Shown: one piece after another, positions 7,654 to 16,315 of the stretch | Layout: every line of letters begins with the position of its first letter | How positions within the stretch are numbered: the first letter of the stretch is position 1 | NCBI GenBank assembly: GCA_020832285.1 | Contig: JAFIFB010000008.1 | Coordinates: 59,838-123,837, forward strand | DNA: 64,000 bases | DNA from: Balneolaceae bacterium | Lineage (GTDB): Bacteria > Bacteroidota > Rhodothermia > Balneolales > Balneolaceae | Direction: 5' to 3' | Notes under the pieces: model-generated | Told to the model about the DNA's origin: nothing | Databases searched by the model: none | Seen by the model: only the letters and a program-made list of their open reading frames with translations | Position numbers and translations under genes: made by a program

Positions 7654-8895
7654 ATGAAATTTACCATTAGCATATCGGGAATAATCGGGTTTCTGCTGAT
7701 TAGTTTCGGAACCGCTCACGGGCAGATTACAGTCAGCCCGAACGGACCCGTTACTTCCATACAACAGGCGATTGAGATGTCCGAACCGGGTGGCAACATT
7801 GAGGTGAAGCCCGGAACCTATTTCGAAAACAACATCGAAATCACCAAACCGCTCACAATCACCGGAGAAAATTTTCCTGTGATTGACGGAGAACATGAGG
7901 GAACGGTTTTGGTCATTCGAGCTGACAGCGTAACGGTTAAGGGATTTGAAATCAAAAACACCGGCCGCAGCTATATACGCGATTACGCTGCCATACTCAT
8001 TGATCAGGCCAAAGATTTTCTTGTTGAAAACAACCGGCTCGATAACGTTTTTTTCGGTATATATCTGGCGGAGACAGAGCGGGGAACCGTCAAAAACAAC
8101 ACGATTGAATCATACGATCGACGGGAAGCATCCTCGGGTAACGGCATACACCTCTGGAACGTGAAGAATCCCGAAATCATCGGAAACACAGTTCAGGGAA
8201 TGCGTGACGGCATCTATCTTGAATTTGCTGAAGATGCCCGCATTCACGGAAACTTCAGCCATAAAAATAATCGATACGGGCTGCATTACATGTTTTCGAA
8301 CGGCGGCACCTACTACGACAACGTGTTCCGGGACAATGGAGCCGGTGTGGCCGTGATGTACTCCGAAAATGTGGATATGAAAAATAACTTGTTTGAGCAC
8401 AACTGGGGCAGTTCATCGTACGGCCTTCTGCTAAAAGATATGCGTCACAGCACCATCGAAGGAAACCGGTTTTACCGAAACACCGTCGCAATCTATTCGG
8501 AGAGTTCAAGCAATCTGAAGATTCACAGAAATGACATCGAACTGAACGGCTGGGCGGTGAACATCAAATCGAGCAGTGCCCGGAATTACTTTACAGAGAA
8601 CAATTTTATTGAGAACAGTTTTGATGTGCGCACCGACAGTCCGCGAAACAACAACGTTTTTGAGGGAAACTACTGGAGCAATTACGAAGGGTATGACCTG
8701 GACCGGGACGGTATTGGCGATGTCCCATACCGGCCGGTCAGCCACTTTTCCATCATCATCGACCGGCAGCCCGAGTCGCTGATCCTGATGCGCAGCATGT
8801 TCATCCGCCTGCTTGATATGGCCGAGCGGATTATGCCCGTGCTCACTCCTCAAACCTTAATTGATGAACAACCCAAAATGCAGAGAATACAATGA
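7654..8895 (+). CDS. nosD: NosD periplasmic beta-helix protein
   Basis: A 413-residue secreted protein (signal to about residue 23, AHGQ). The bulk is a right-handed parallel beta-helix of CASH/NosD type: repeated N-x-I/F-x-N units such as ENNRLDNVFFGIYL and MKNNLFEHNWGSSSYG. NosD is needed with NosF and NosY to assemble the copper cluster of NosZ in the periplasm. The stop overlaps the nosF start (ATGA), indicating translational coupling, and an AGGGAG Shine-Dalgarno site precedes the ATG. Confidence 0.95.
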   Translation: MKFTISISGIIGFLLISFGTAHGQITVSPNGPVTSIQQAIEMSEPGGNIEVKPGTYFENNIEITKPLTITGENFPVIDGEHEGTVLVIRADSVTVKGFEIKNTGRSYIRDYAAILIDQAKDFLVENNRLDNVFFGIYLAETERGTVKNNTIESYDRREASSGNGIHLWNVKNPEIIGNTVQGMRDGIYLEFAEDARIHGNFSHKNNRYGLHYMFSNGGTYYDNVFRDNGAGVAVMYSENVDMKNNLFEHNWGSSSYGLLLKDMRHSTIEGNRFYRNTVAIYSESSSNLKIHRNDIELNGWAVNIKSSSARNYFTENNFIENSFDVRTDSPRNNNVFEGNYWSNYEGYDLDRDGIGDVPYRPVSHFSIIIDRQPESLILMRSMFIRLLDMAERIMPVLTPQTLIDEQPKMQRIQ

Positions 8896-9671
8896 TCGAA
8901 ATTAAAGAGTTAAAAAAATCATTCGGAGATCTGCCGGTCCTGAAAGGTATGAATCTGACCATTCCGAGCGGACAGGCCACCGGAATTGTTGGCCCCAACG
9001 GAGCGGGGAAAACTACCCTGATTAAAACCATTTTGGGGCTTGTTAAGCCAGATTCAGGTTCCATCCGCGTAAACGAAACTTTACTGAACGGCAACTGGAA
9101 TTACCGGAAAGATATCGGATATATGCCGCAGGTGGCACGCTATCCCGAAAATATGAGAGTTCATGAACTGTTCAGCTTTATTAAAGGGCTGAGAAATCAG
9201 GAACCAGTATTTGAGAAGGAATTAATTGAGCAGTTTGCCCTGGAGTCTGAGCTGAATAAGCCGCTGCGCACCCTTTCCGGCGGAAACCGGCAGAAAGTGG
9301 GGGCTACCCTATCGATGATGTTCAACCCGGATATCCTCTTTTTTGATGAGCCGACGGCCGGACTGGATCCCCGTTCCAGCCACAAATTCAAAGAGCGGGT
9401 AAAAGAGGAAAAAGCGAACGGGAAAACTGTCATTATAACCTCTCACATTATGAGTGAACTTGAACAGCTTGTGGATCACGTCATCTTTATTCTCGACGGA
9501 AATATCCGCTATTACGGAACAATGAAAGCCCTGCTTGAAGAGAGCAGGGAAGATCGCCTCGAAGCAGCAATCGCACGGATGATGGGAGATGATTCACCTG
9601 CTGAATCTGCCGCCGCCGAAAAGCCAGTACAAAATTATTCAAACACAGCCACTGAAATTTTAACGTTTTAA
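8892..9671 (+). CDS. nosF: NosF ABC transporter ATPase
   Basis: A 259-residue ABC ATPase. Walker A is GPNGAGKT (34-41), the signature LSGGNRQ (128-134) and Walker B DILFFDEP (147-154), followed by a switch His in ITSHIM. It partners NosY, energising NosD-dependent maturation of NosZ. The ATG overlaps the nosD stop by 4 bp. Confidence 0.95.
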   Translation: MIEIKELKKSFGDLPVLKGMNLTIPSGQATGIVGPNGAGKTTLIKTILGLVKPDSGSIRVNETLLNGNWNYRKDIGYMPQVARYPENMRVHELFSFIKGLRNQEPVFEKELIEQFALESELNKPLRTLSGGNRQKVGATLSMMFNPDILFFDEPTAGLDPRSSHKFKERVKEEKANGKTVIITSHIMSELEQLVDHVIFILDGNIRYYGTMKALLEESREDRLEAAIARMMGDDSPAESAAAEKPVQNYSNTATEILTF

Positions 9672-9741
9672 AGAGTTCTTTCTCCCCTATCAGGCAGTGG
9701 TGAGGCCGGATGAAGGTAAGAGACACAGAGGGGTCCCTGAC

Positions 9742-10536
9742 ATGAAATCACAAACACTTCACATCTTATCAAACGAATGGAAAACCCTGCTGCGCGGCAA
9801 ATGGGTTATCGGTTACGGGTTAATTTTCCTGATGCTGACCGATTCGCTGCTGCGCTTCGGGGGTGGCGGTGCTGAGGCACTGCTGAGCCTTTCCAACGTT
9901 ATGCTGCTTTTTATTCCTTTGGTCGGGATGATCTATGGAATATTATATATCTATCAGTCGCGCGAATTTGTGGAGCTGCTGCTCACACAACCGATTGACC
10001 GCAAAGTTCTCTACTGGGGCCTTTTTCTGGGAATCTCCACCCCGCTGATGGCTGCCTTCATTATCGGTTCGATGCTGCCACTGGGCTGGCACGGAATACT
10101 GATACTGGATGGCAGTGCATCGGCGATGGTCCTTGGCCTAGGCGGCATTCTCACACTGATTTTTGTCTCCCTGGGATTTGTTCTTGGCCTGAAATTTTAC
10201 GATGACCGCATCAAGGGCTTCGGTTTCACTATTGTAATCTGGTTATTTATGGCGATCCTTTACGACGGCCTGGTTTTGATGCTAGTATTTACATTCGGTC
10301 ACTACCCGCTGGAGCGCTTTGTGATTGCCGTGTCGATGCTCAATCCGATTGACCTCGCCCGAATCATGGTGATGCTGGAATTCGATATCTCCGCATTGAT
10401 GGGATACACAGGAGCTGTTTTCAGCCGGTTTTTCGGATCTAACCTCGGTATTTTCACCGCAGGAGGAATGCTGGCCATCTGGCTCGCCGTTCCTACATGG
10501 CTTGGACTGAGAGTTTTTAAGCAAAAGGATTTTTAA
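9742..10536 (+). CDS. nosY: NosY ABC transporter permease
   Basis: About 264 residues with six hydrophobic helices, the membrane partner of NosF. The pattern (cytosolic LSNEWKTLLRGKW, YIYQSREFVELLLTQPIDR before helix 3, and a late helix ending in LGLRVFKQKDF) is typical of NosY/ABC-2 permeases. I place the start at the ATG at 9742, which follows a purine-rich GAGGGG. An upstream in-frame GTG at 9697 would add a 15-residue basic extension unlike the family. Confidence 0.92.
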   Translation: MKSQTLHILSNEWKTLLRGKWVIGYGLIFLMLTDSLLRFGGGGAEALLSLSNVMLLFIPLVGMIYGILYIYQSREFVELLLTQPIDRKVLYWGLFLGISTPLMAAFIIGSMLPLGWHGILILDGSASAMVLGLGGILTLIFVSLGFVLGLKFYDDRIKGFGFTIVIWLFMAILYDGLVLMLVFTFGHYPLERFVIAVSMLNPIDLARIMVMLEFDISALMGYTGAVFSRFFGSNLGIFTAGGMLAIWLAVPTWLGLRVFKQKDF

Positions 10537-10639
10537 GTAATGAGAATGTTATTATCCAGACTTTTATAAGTCACAGAAAATTTTATATTCAACAAGGTTT
10601 AATCAAATCTGACTAATCAAACCTGGACAGGCTGTATAA

Positions 10640-12862
10640 TTGATATCTGACCCAAACAGATCTGCTGTGCCCCGGACAATCGGGTTTTTAGGTTCACTTG
10701 GCATCGGAGTGGGTGCGATGGTTGGAGGCGGTATCCTGGCACTTGCCGGTGTTGCTTTTTCTGTCAGCGGTCCATCGGCAATACTTGCTTTTATTCTCAA
10801 CGGGCTCATCGCTTTAATTACAGTTCTGAGTTTCGCTGAAATGGCATCAGCTAATCCTCAGTCGGGGGGTACGTATACATACGCAAAAAAAGCTTTGTCA
10901 CTTCAGGTGGCTTTTGGTGTTGGGTGGGTGGTATGGTTCGCCTCACTTGTTGCAGCCGTTCTTTATGCCCTGGGTTTTGGGGCCTTTGCTATCTTTTCTT
11001 TGCAACAGATTCCGGCTGGTGGACTCGAGGGGCTTTTTGAACATAACCTGACTCCGGTTTTGCTTGCACTCGGTGCCATCGGTTTTTTTACATTTAAACT
11101 AATTCGCGGAACCGGAGATGGCGGAATGTTTGCCAATATCGGGAAACTGATTGTTTTTGCTATCTTGATTGCAGGCGGACTTGCTGTTGTTTTCCAAACG
11201 CCATTCTCCCATATAAAACAGAGCCTGGATCCTTTTTTTACAGGTGGTTTCAGCGGTGTAATTGCTGCAATGGGCTATACATTCATCGCGTTTCAGGGGT
11301 TTGATTTGATCGGTTCGGCTGCAGGAGAGATTAAAGATCCCGAAAAAACAATCCCGAAGGCGATGGTGGGCACACTGGTTGTAGGGTTAGCCATCTACCT
11401 GCCGCTTTTGTTTGTTATGTCTACCGTGGGTGTGGAACAAGGTGGGTCCATTTCGACAATGAGTGAACAAAATCCGGAAACAGTGCTGGCTATTGCAGCC
11501 CAAAATTATCTTGGAGCTTTCGGTTTTTGGCTGGTTCTTATCGCTGGTATATTCTCTATGCTCTCTGCTTTACAGGCCAATCTTTTTGCAGCATCACGTA
11601 TTGCTCTCAGAATGGCCAAAGACCGGACTCTTTCGCATCATCTTTCTACAATCCATTTAAGGCATGGTACACCTGTAAATTCTGTATATGCAACTTGCGG
11701 TATTGTGGTTTTGCTTGTCTTGATTTTGCCAGATGTGGCCGCTGCCGGTGCGGCTTCAAGTCTCATTTTTTTAATTACTTTTGCATTGGGACATCTCATC
11801 ATGATTCTGATGCGAAAACGGCGTTACAAAGAAAACGAGACCTTTACCGCCCCACTTTTTCCTTTACTTCCCATTGTGGGTATGCTCGCCTGTCTCGGAC
11901 TTGCACTGTTCCAGGCAGTAGTTGTACCTGAAGCCGGATTGATTTCACTATTCTGGCTGCTAATTGGCTCCGTTTTGTTTGTATCCTTTTTTGTAAAAAA
12001 AGCAGAGGCGATTGAAGCCTCTGAACAGGCACTTGATCCGGATTTGGTACGACTCCGGGGATTAAGCCCGCTCGTACTTCTTCCAATTTACAACCCGGCC
12101 AATGCTGAATCGATGGTATTTGTAGCCAATGCACTCGCTCCGCCGGTTGTAGGCCGTGTCTTACTGCTCTCAATCGTTACTCCGGGCGGTGATAGTGATG
12201 AAATTCACAAGCGCCTGACGATAAACCGTGATGTAACCGAACAAGCTCTGAAGGCATCCTTTGAGGCCGGATTGCGGCCTGATACGCTGACAACCATTGC
12301 CGAACATCCCTGGGAAGAAATAGAAAGGGTTGCAAAAGTTCACAATTGCCGAAGTTTGCTGTTGGGTCTGAGCAGTCTTGAAGAAATTGAAACCAGCCAA
12401 AATCTCGAAAAACTGGTACGGAATGTAAAATCGGATGTGGTTGTTTTCCGTCAGCCCTACTCCGGATGGAAGATAACTGAAGTCCGCCGTGTACTGATTC
12501 CCGTTGCTGGTTTCAGCAGCCATGATCCCCTGCGGGCGAGGATAGCTGCCAGTATATGGCGAACCTCACAGCCCGAAATGACATTTGTTCAAATTTTACC
12601 TGCGAGCACTCCGGAAGAGGTAGTTAACAAAAATAAGGTGCGGTTATCAAGATTTGCAGGGCGAATTATTCCGGGCAAAGTTGAAGTAAAAATACTCAGA
12701 AATGATGACCCGAAAACTGAATTGATAAACCAGGCTCAAGAGCACGACCTGGTAATCATGGGATTGGGCAAACCGGGAATCCATCAAAAAGCGTTCGGCA
12801 GTATCTCGCTTGCGCTGGCACAAAAAACGGACTCGGCATTAATTTTTATTAGCAAAAAATGA
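10640..12862 (+). CDS. APC-family permease with C-terminal universal-stress (UspA) domains
   Basis: A 740-residue fusion. Residues 1-450 form about 12 membrane helices of an amino-acid/polyamine/organocation transporter; the first helix has GIGVGAMVGGGILALAG, and FIAFQGFDLIGSAAGEIKDPEKTIPKA follows helix 6. After KKAEAIEASEQALDP come two UspA-like domains: one at about 470-590, and one from ITEVRRVLIPVAG to HDLVIMGLGKPG. Such fusions are thought to couple substrate uptake to nucleotide or stress sensing. TTG at 10640 directly follows an in-frame TAA; a GTG at 10667 is also possible. It is convergent with the sugar operon, 31 bp apart. Substrate unknown. Confidence 0.88.
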   Translation: MISDPNRSAVPRTIGFLGSLGIGVGAMVGGGILALAGVAFSVSGPSAILAFILNGLIALITVLSFAEMASANPQSGGTYTYAKKALSLQVAFGVGWVVWFASLVAAVLYALGFGAFAIFSLQQIPAGGLEGLFEHNLTPVLLALGAIGFFTFKLIRGTGDGGMFANIGKLIVFAILIAGGLAVVFQTPFSHIKQSLDPFFTGGFSGVIAAMGYTFIAFQGFDLIGSAAGEIKDPEKTIPKAMVGTLVVGLAIYLPLLFVMSTVGVEQGGSISTMSEQNPETVLAIAAQNYLGAFGFWLVLIAGIFSMLSALQANLFAASRIALRMAKDRTLSHHLSTIHLRHGTPVNSVYATCGIVVLLVLILPDVAAAGAASSLIFLITFALGHLIMILMRKRRYKENETFTAPLFPLLPIVGMLACLGLALFQAVVVPEAGLISLFWLLIGSVLFVSFFVKKAEAIEASEQALDPDLVRLRGLSPLVLLPIYNPANAESMVFVANALAPPVVGRVLLLSIVTPGGDSDEIHKRLTINRDVTEQALKASFEAGLRPDTLTTIAEHPWEEIERVAKVHNCRSLLLGLSSLEEIETSQNLEKLVRNVKSDVVVFRQPYSGWKITEVRRVLIPVAGFSSHDPLRARIAASIWRTSQPEMTFVQILPASTPEEVVNKNKVRLSRFAGRIIPGKVEVKILRNDDPKTELINQAQEHDLVIMGLGKPGIHQKAFGSISLALAQKTDSALIFISKK

Positions 12863-12893
12863 CAGGCGAAACGATCGAATATATGAAAAAACC

Positions 12894-13859
12894 TTATAAT
12901 CGGATCTCATGAGATGGGTGGTTGCTGAGTACCTTTTCAGGATCTAATCCAATCAGCCGCAGCGGATTGTTAAATCCAACATCAACCAGTTCATCCTCTG
13001 TAAGAAGTTCAAGTGACGACAAAAACTTCATACACTGCATCATATTGGATGAAGAGCCAACAAGGTAGCCGGTATCAGGGTTATAGAGGCGGCCATTTTC
13101 TTCAAGAACAACTTCATTGCCAAGCGTATTATACCGGCCGGCCGGTAAACCGGCAATCGGTGAAGCATCACTTACCACCACAATTTTTCCAGTTCCTTTA
13201 GCCCGGATAATAGTTTTAAGAACTGGTACGGGCAGGTGGTGTCCGTCGGTAATCACCATTGCGGTGAGGTTTTCGTTCGCAAGTCCGGCCCAAATAGGAT
13301 TGTGATGGCGGTTGATAGTTTGAGGAACTCCGTTTCCAAGATGGGTCAAAGCCCTGGCACCAGCATCTGACAGCCGGTTTACCTCCTCTTCACCGGCCAG
13401 GTGGTGGCCAAGGGAAACGGCAATTCCCCTGCTTGTGGCATATCGGCAGAGTTCATCGGCTCCATCCGGTTCAGCAGCTATTGTGATCAGTTTCACCGTT
13501 TCATCTGACCATTCGATCAGCTTTTCAAGAAAAGTAATGTCGGGCTTTTTCACCCATTCAGGGTTGTGGGCACCCACTGCACCCTCTTTTCCGGAAATAA
13601 ACGGTCCTTCAATATGAATGCCGGGAATATGACTTTTGAGATCATTATGCCGGATACCATCTGCAATAAGCTCCAGATTTCGCCTGAAAAGTGACTCGGA
13701 TGATGTGATTATAGTGGGCAGAAACAGAGCAGTGCCTTTTTCAATGACAGCTCTGCACGCTTTATTAAAATCACCTTTTGTCAGCCCCGGATTCGAAAAA
13801 TCGATTCCAATGTAGCCGTTTACCTGAAGGTCAACAAATCCCGGAAGTTTCATTTTCAT
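12894..13859 (-). CDS. N-acetylglucosamine-6-phosphate deacetylase-like amidohydrolase, short form
   Basis: A 321-residue protein with the NagA motifs: GFVDLQVNG near the start, HIEGPFI, SLGHHLAGEEE, ALTHLGNG, MVITDGHHLP and the catalytic VVSDA. NagA removes acetate from GlcNAc-6-P in amino-sugar catabolism. Typical NagA has about 380 residues; here the first 50-60, the small beta-sandwich lobe, are absent. The ATG lies only 9 bp after the preceding stop. It is the last gene of a four-gene operon with an SSS symporter and two Gfo/Idh/MocA dehydrogenases, so its substrate may be an amino sugar or modified sugar. Confidence 0.85.
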   Translation of the reverse strand: MKMKLPGFVDLQVNGYIGIDFSNPGLTKGDFNKACRAVIEKGTALFLPTIITSSESLFRRNLELIADGIRHNDLKSHIPGIHIEGPFISGKEGAVGAHNPEWVKKPDITFLEKLIEWSDETVKLITIAAEPDGADELCRYATSRGIAVSLGHHLAGEEEVNRLSDAGARALTHLGNGVPQTINRHHNPIWAGLANENLTAMVITDGHHLPVPVLKTIIRAKGTGKIVVVSDASPIAGLPAGRYNTLGNEVVLEENGRLYNPDTGYLVGSSSNMMQCMKFLSSLELLTEDELVDVGFNNPLRLIGLDPEKVLSNHPSHEIRL

Positions 13860-13868
13860 CAGTTCAAA

Positions 13869-14888
13869 TTATCTGCGTGCCCGTGCGAGAACATCTTCCA
13901 AATTGACGGCGGCTCCATTCCGGCGCTTGCTTTCATCAGCTGCTTCCATAAAAGCATATATTTCGAGGGTTTCCTGCGGGTCAACAGGCGGGCGGCCAGA
14001 CCGGAAAAAACTAAGAATAGATTCAACCAGCGGTCTGTAGCCTTCAAATGTGCCGAGCGAAATAATTTCTTCAGAGCCAAAAGCAGTACCGCCATAACCC
14101 GATCGCCCGTCGCGAATCCCACGGAATGTGCCCAGCCGCCCATCTCCCCAGGTTCCTGTGACAATATCTGTGGAGTCTGTTTTGGTTCTGGTAACAGAGA
14201 GACAGCCGGTACCCATCACAGTAAATACGATTTCCACACCGTGAATCCCATACCAGAAAAGATCAGGATGTGAAGGTTCAATAGCCGACGGACTGAAGGC
14301 GTCAACGCCAAGAATGTCACCAATTTTATTCCGGTAACGTACATCCTGCGCAGCCTGAATATACCGTAGAGATGAAGATGAAAATACCGGCACATTCAGT
14401 TCCCTGGCCGTATCATAGATAGCTACCGTATCTTCGAGGCTGGCAGCTACCGGTTTATCCATATACATCGTTTTACCTGCACGCAGTACCTGCATCGCCT
14501 GTTCGCGGCGCGGGTTCCCATCGTTTGTCAGAAGCATCACAAATTCAACACGATCCAGCAGTTCTTCGATGGAATCCACAACTTCCACACCCATCTCTTC
14601 CACATCATCAATATAGTCAGGAATTCGGCTGTAGCTTGATTCTATTTCCCTGCTCCCGTACGGATAGGCTGCAGTAACCCTGAAGCCCGATAGCTCGGGA
14701 TCATCTTCCATATTAATCAGCCTTGTGAATGCCGGGCTATGGGATGTATCCAGCCCGATAATACCGACAGGTATCTCATCTCCGGCAGATTTTGCAGCAC
14801 CCAAAAGGCGGGGTCCAGACAATGCCATACCCGCACCAGCCAGTGTAAGTGATTTCACGAATGTTCGTCTATCAAATTGATTTTTCAT
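13869..14888 (-). CDS. Tat-exported Gfo/Idh/MocA-family oxidoreductase (second copy)
   Basis: A 339-residue protein starting at 14888 with a twin-arginine signal (DRRTFVKSLTLAGAG). A Rossmann domain follows (IPVGIIGLDTSHSPAF, a variant of the GxGxxG loop), then the lysine motif MYMDKPVAAS and a C-terminal dimerisation domain ending in LEIYAFMEAADESKRRNG. Family members use NAD(P) to oxidise or epimerise sugars and sugar acids; periplasmic forms carry a bound cofactor. The ATG at 14888 is chosen because it begins the Tat signal; the open frame continues upstream into the previous gene. Confidence 0.85.
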   Translation of the reverse strand: MKNQFDRRTFVKSLTLAGAGMALSGPRLLGAAKSAGDEIPVGIIGLDTSHSPAFTRLINMEDDPELSGFRVTAAYPYGSREIESSYSRIPDYIDDVEEMGVEVVDSIEELLDRVEFVMLLTNDGNPRREQAMQVLRAGKTMYMDKPVAASLEDTVAIYDTARELNVPVFSSSSLRYIQAAQDVRYRNKIGDILGVDAFSPSAIEPSHPDLFWYGIHGVEIVFTVMGTGCLSVTRTKTDSTDIVTGTWGDGRLGTFRGIRDGRSGYGGTAFGSEEIISLGTFEGYRPLVESILSFFRSGRPPVDPQETLEIYAFMEAADESKRRNGAAVNLEDVLARARR

Positions 14889-14929
14889 AGATGTATGCAA
14901 CTTTTTTGATGAATGATCAGATTTTTTGG

Positions 14930-16243
14930 TTATACAGAAGGTTCCCATCCGGTTTCGTACTCTTTGGTCCAGTACTTCATTGCTTTTTCGTTGTCGATAA
15001 TCCGGCCTGTGCCCGGGTCGCAATGGACGGCAGTTTCTGAGCGGTGTGCAATATTTCCCAGGTGGCAGATATGAACACTAACATTTGCGTCTGCAATGTG
15101 CGATACAGGATCATCCCCCGACTTTATACACTCCACAAAATTTGTGATGTGATCTCTGTCGATATTAAAATCAGAATCGCTGGCGTGATCATCGGAGTTT
15201 TCAATTTCATTTTGATTATTATCATAAGCTCTGTATCGGTTTCCGTCTATCACAAGAGTGCCTTCGGTTCCATGAAATGAAACACCTGTTGCCGAGCCTT
15301 CAATCCGCCGGGGATTGCAGCTACGCGCTTCCCACATCACTGTTTTGTCTTGGGGATAATCGTATGTAACGATCTGGGTATCCGGTGTCTCCTGGTCGTC
15401 ATCGTAATGATAGCGTCCTCCGCTTGACACAACTTTCTCGGGAAAATTTACACCGAGGCCCCACCTTGCAAGGTCGAGGAAGTGAACACCATTATTCAGA
15501 AGTTCACCTGCACCCCAATGCCAGTGCCAATGCCAGTTGTAATGGATCAGATTGTCTTTATACTCTTTTCGCGGAGCGGGCCCCTGCCATAAATCGTAAT
15601 CCAGGTTAGATGGTACCGGAGCGGGATTCCCATGCCCGATAGAACCTCTGCTTGAAGCGTACCAGCATTTCGAAAAGTAGACATTACCGATAATTCCCTC
15701 TTTCAGGCGCTCCATACCCTCAATAATGTATGGCCACGACCGTCGCTGATTACCCATTTGAACAGTGCGGTTATAACGGGCTGCTGCCTCCACCAGAAGT
15801 TCACCCTCATGAGGAGTATGGCTGCAGGGCTTTTCCACATAAACATGCTTTCCGGCCTGAAGGGCAAGGATAGAGGCAGGAGCATGCCAGTGAATGGGTC
15901 CCGCAATGACCAGGGCATCGAGCGACTGGTCTTCGAGTGCATTTCGGAAATCTTTCACTCCTTGTGGCTCCCGGGATTGGCCTCCTTCTTTCACGGCCTC
16001 CAGGCCCAGTTTAATCGCATCATCATCCACATCACAAATGTAGGTTATTTCCACATCGGGATGGCGGGCAAAGCCACGGGCGAGGGCTCTTCCCCTGCCG
16101 TTGGTTCCCATAATAGCAACATTAATGATTTCATTCGGTTTGGAGTTTCCGAGAACAGCGGCTGAACTACCCATTACACCCAGGCCAAGGCCTGCTGCTC
16201 CGGTGAGTTTGATGAATTTGCGGCGGTTTATCGGTGTTTTCAT
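14930..16243 (-). CDS. Tat-exported Gfo/Idh/MocA-family oxidoreductase (first copy)
   Basis: A 437-residue protein with a Tat signal (NRRKFIKLTGAAGLG), a nucleotide-binding segment VAIMGTNGRGRALARGF, the sugar-dehydrogenase motif VYVEKPCSHT, and a long C-terminal domain containing GAGELLNNGVHFLDLARWGLG. This matches the large periplasmic clade common in Planctomycetota, Bacteroidota and Balneolota, linked with 3-keto-sugar chemistry. It lies 41 bp before the second copy, downstream of the SSS symporter. Substrate not identifiable. Confidence 0.87.
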   Translation of the reverse strand: MKTPINRRKFIKLTGAAGLGLGVMGSSAAVLGNSKPNEIINVAIMGTNGRGRALARGFARHPDVEITYICDVDDDAIKLGLEAVKEGGQSREPQGVKDFRNALEDQSLDALVIAGPIHWHAPASILALQAGKHVYVEKPCSHTPHEGELLVEAAARYNRTVQMGNQRRSWPYIIEGMERLKEGIIGNVYFSKCWYASSRGSIGHGNPAPVPSNLDYDLWQGPAPRKEYKDNLIHYNWHWHWHWGAGELLNNGVHFLDLARWGLGVNFPEKVVSSGGRYHYDDDQETPDTQIVTYDYPQDKTVMWEARSCNPRRIEGSATGVSFHGTEGTLVIDGNRYRAYDNNQNEIENSDDHASDSDFNIDRDHITNFVECIKSGDDPVSHIADANVSVHICHLGNIAHRSETAVHCDPGTGRIIDNEKAMKYWTKEYETGWEPSV

Positions 16244-16315
16244 GATAAATCGTCTTTTGAGGAATTGGGTTTGAAATTAAACGTGGTATATAATTCTGGT
16301 TAAGTGATCAGTTAA

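Noticed and set aside
9697..9741. GTG at 9697 as start of nosY
   Set aside because: It adds a charged extension (VRPDEGKRHRGVPD) not expected before the first helix; ATG at 9742 has a purine-rich site before it.
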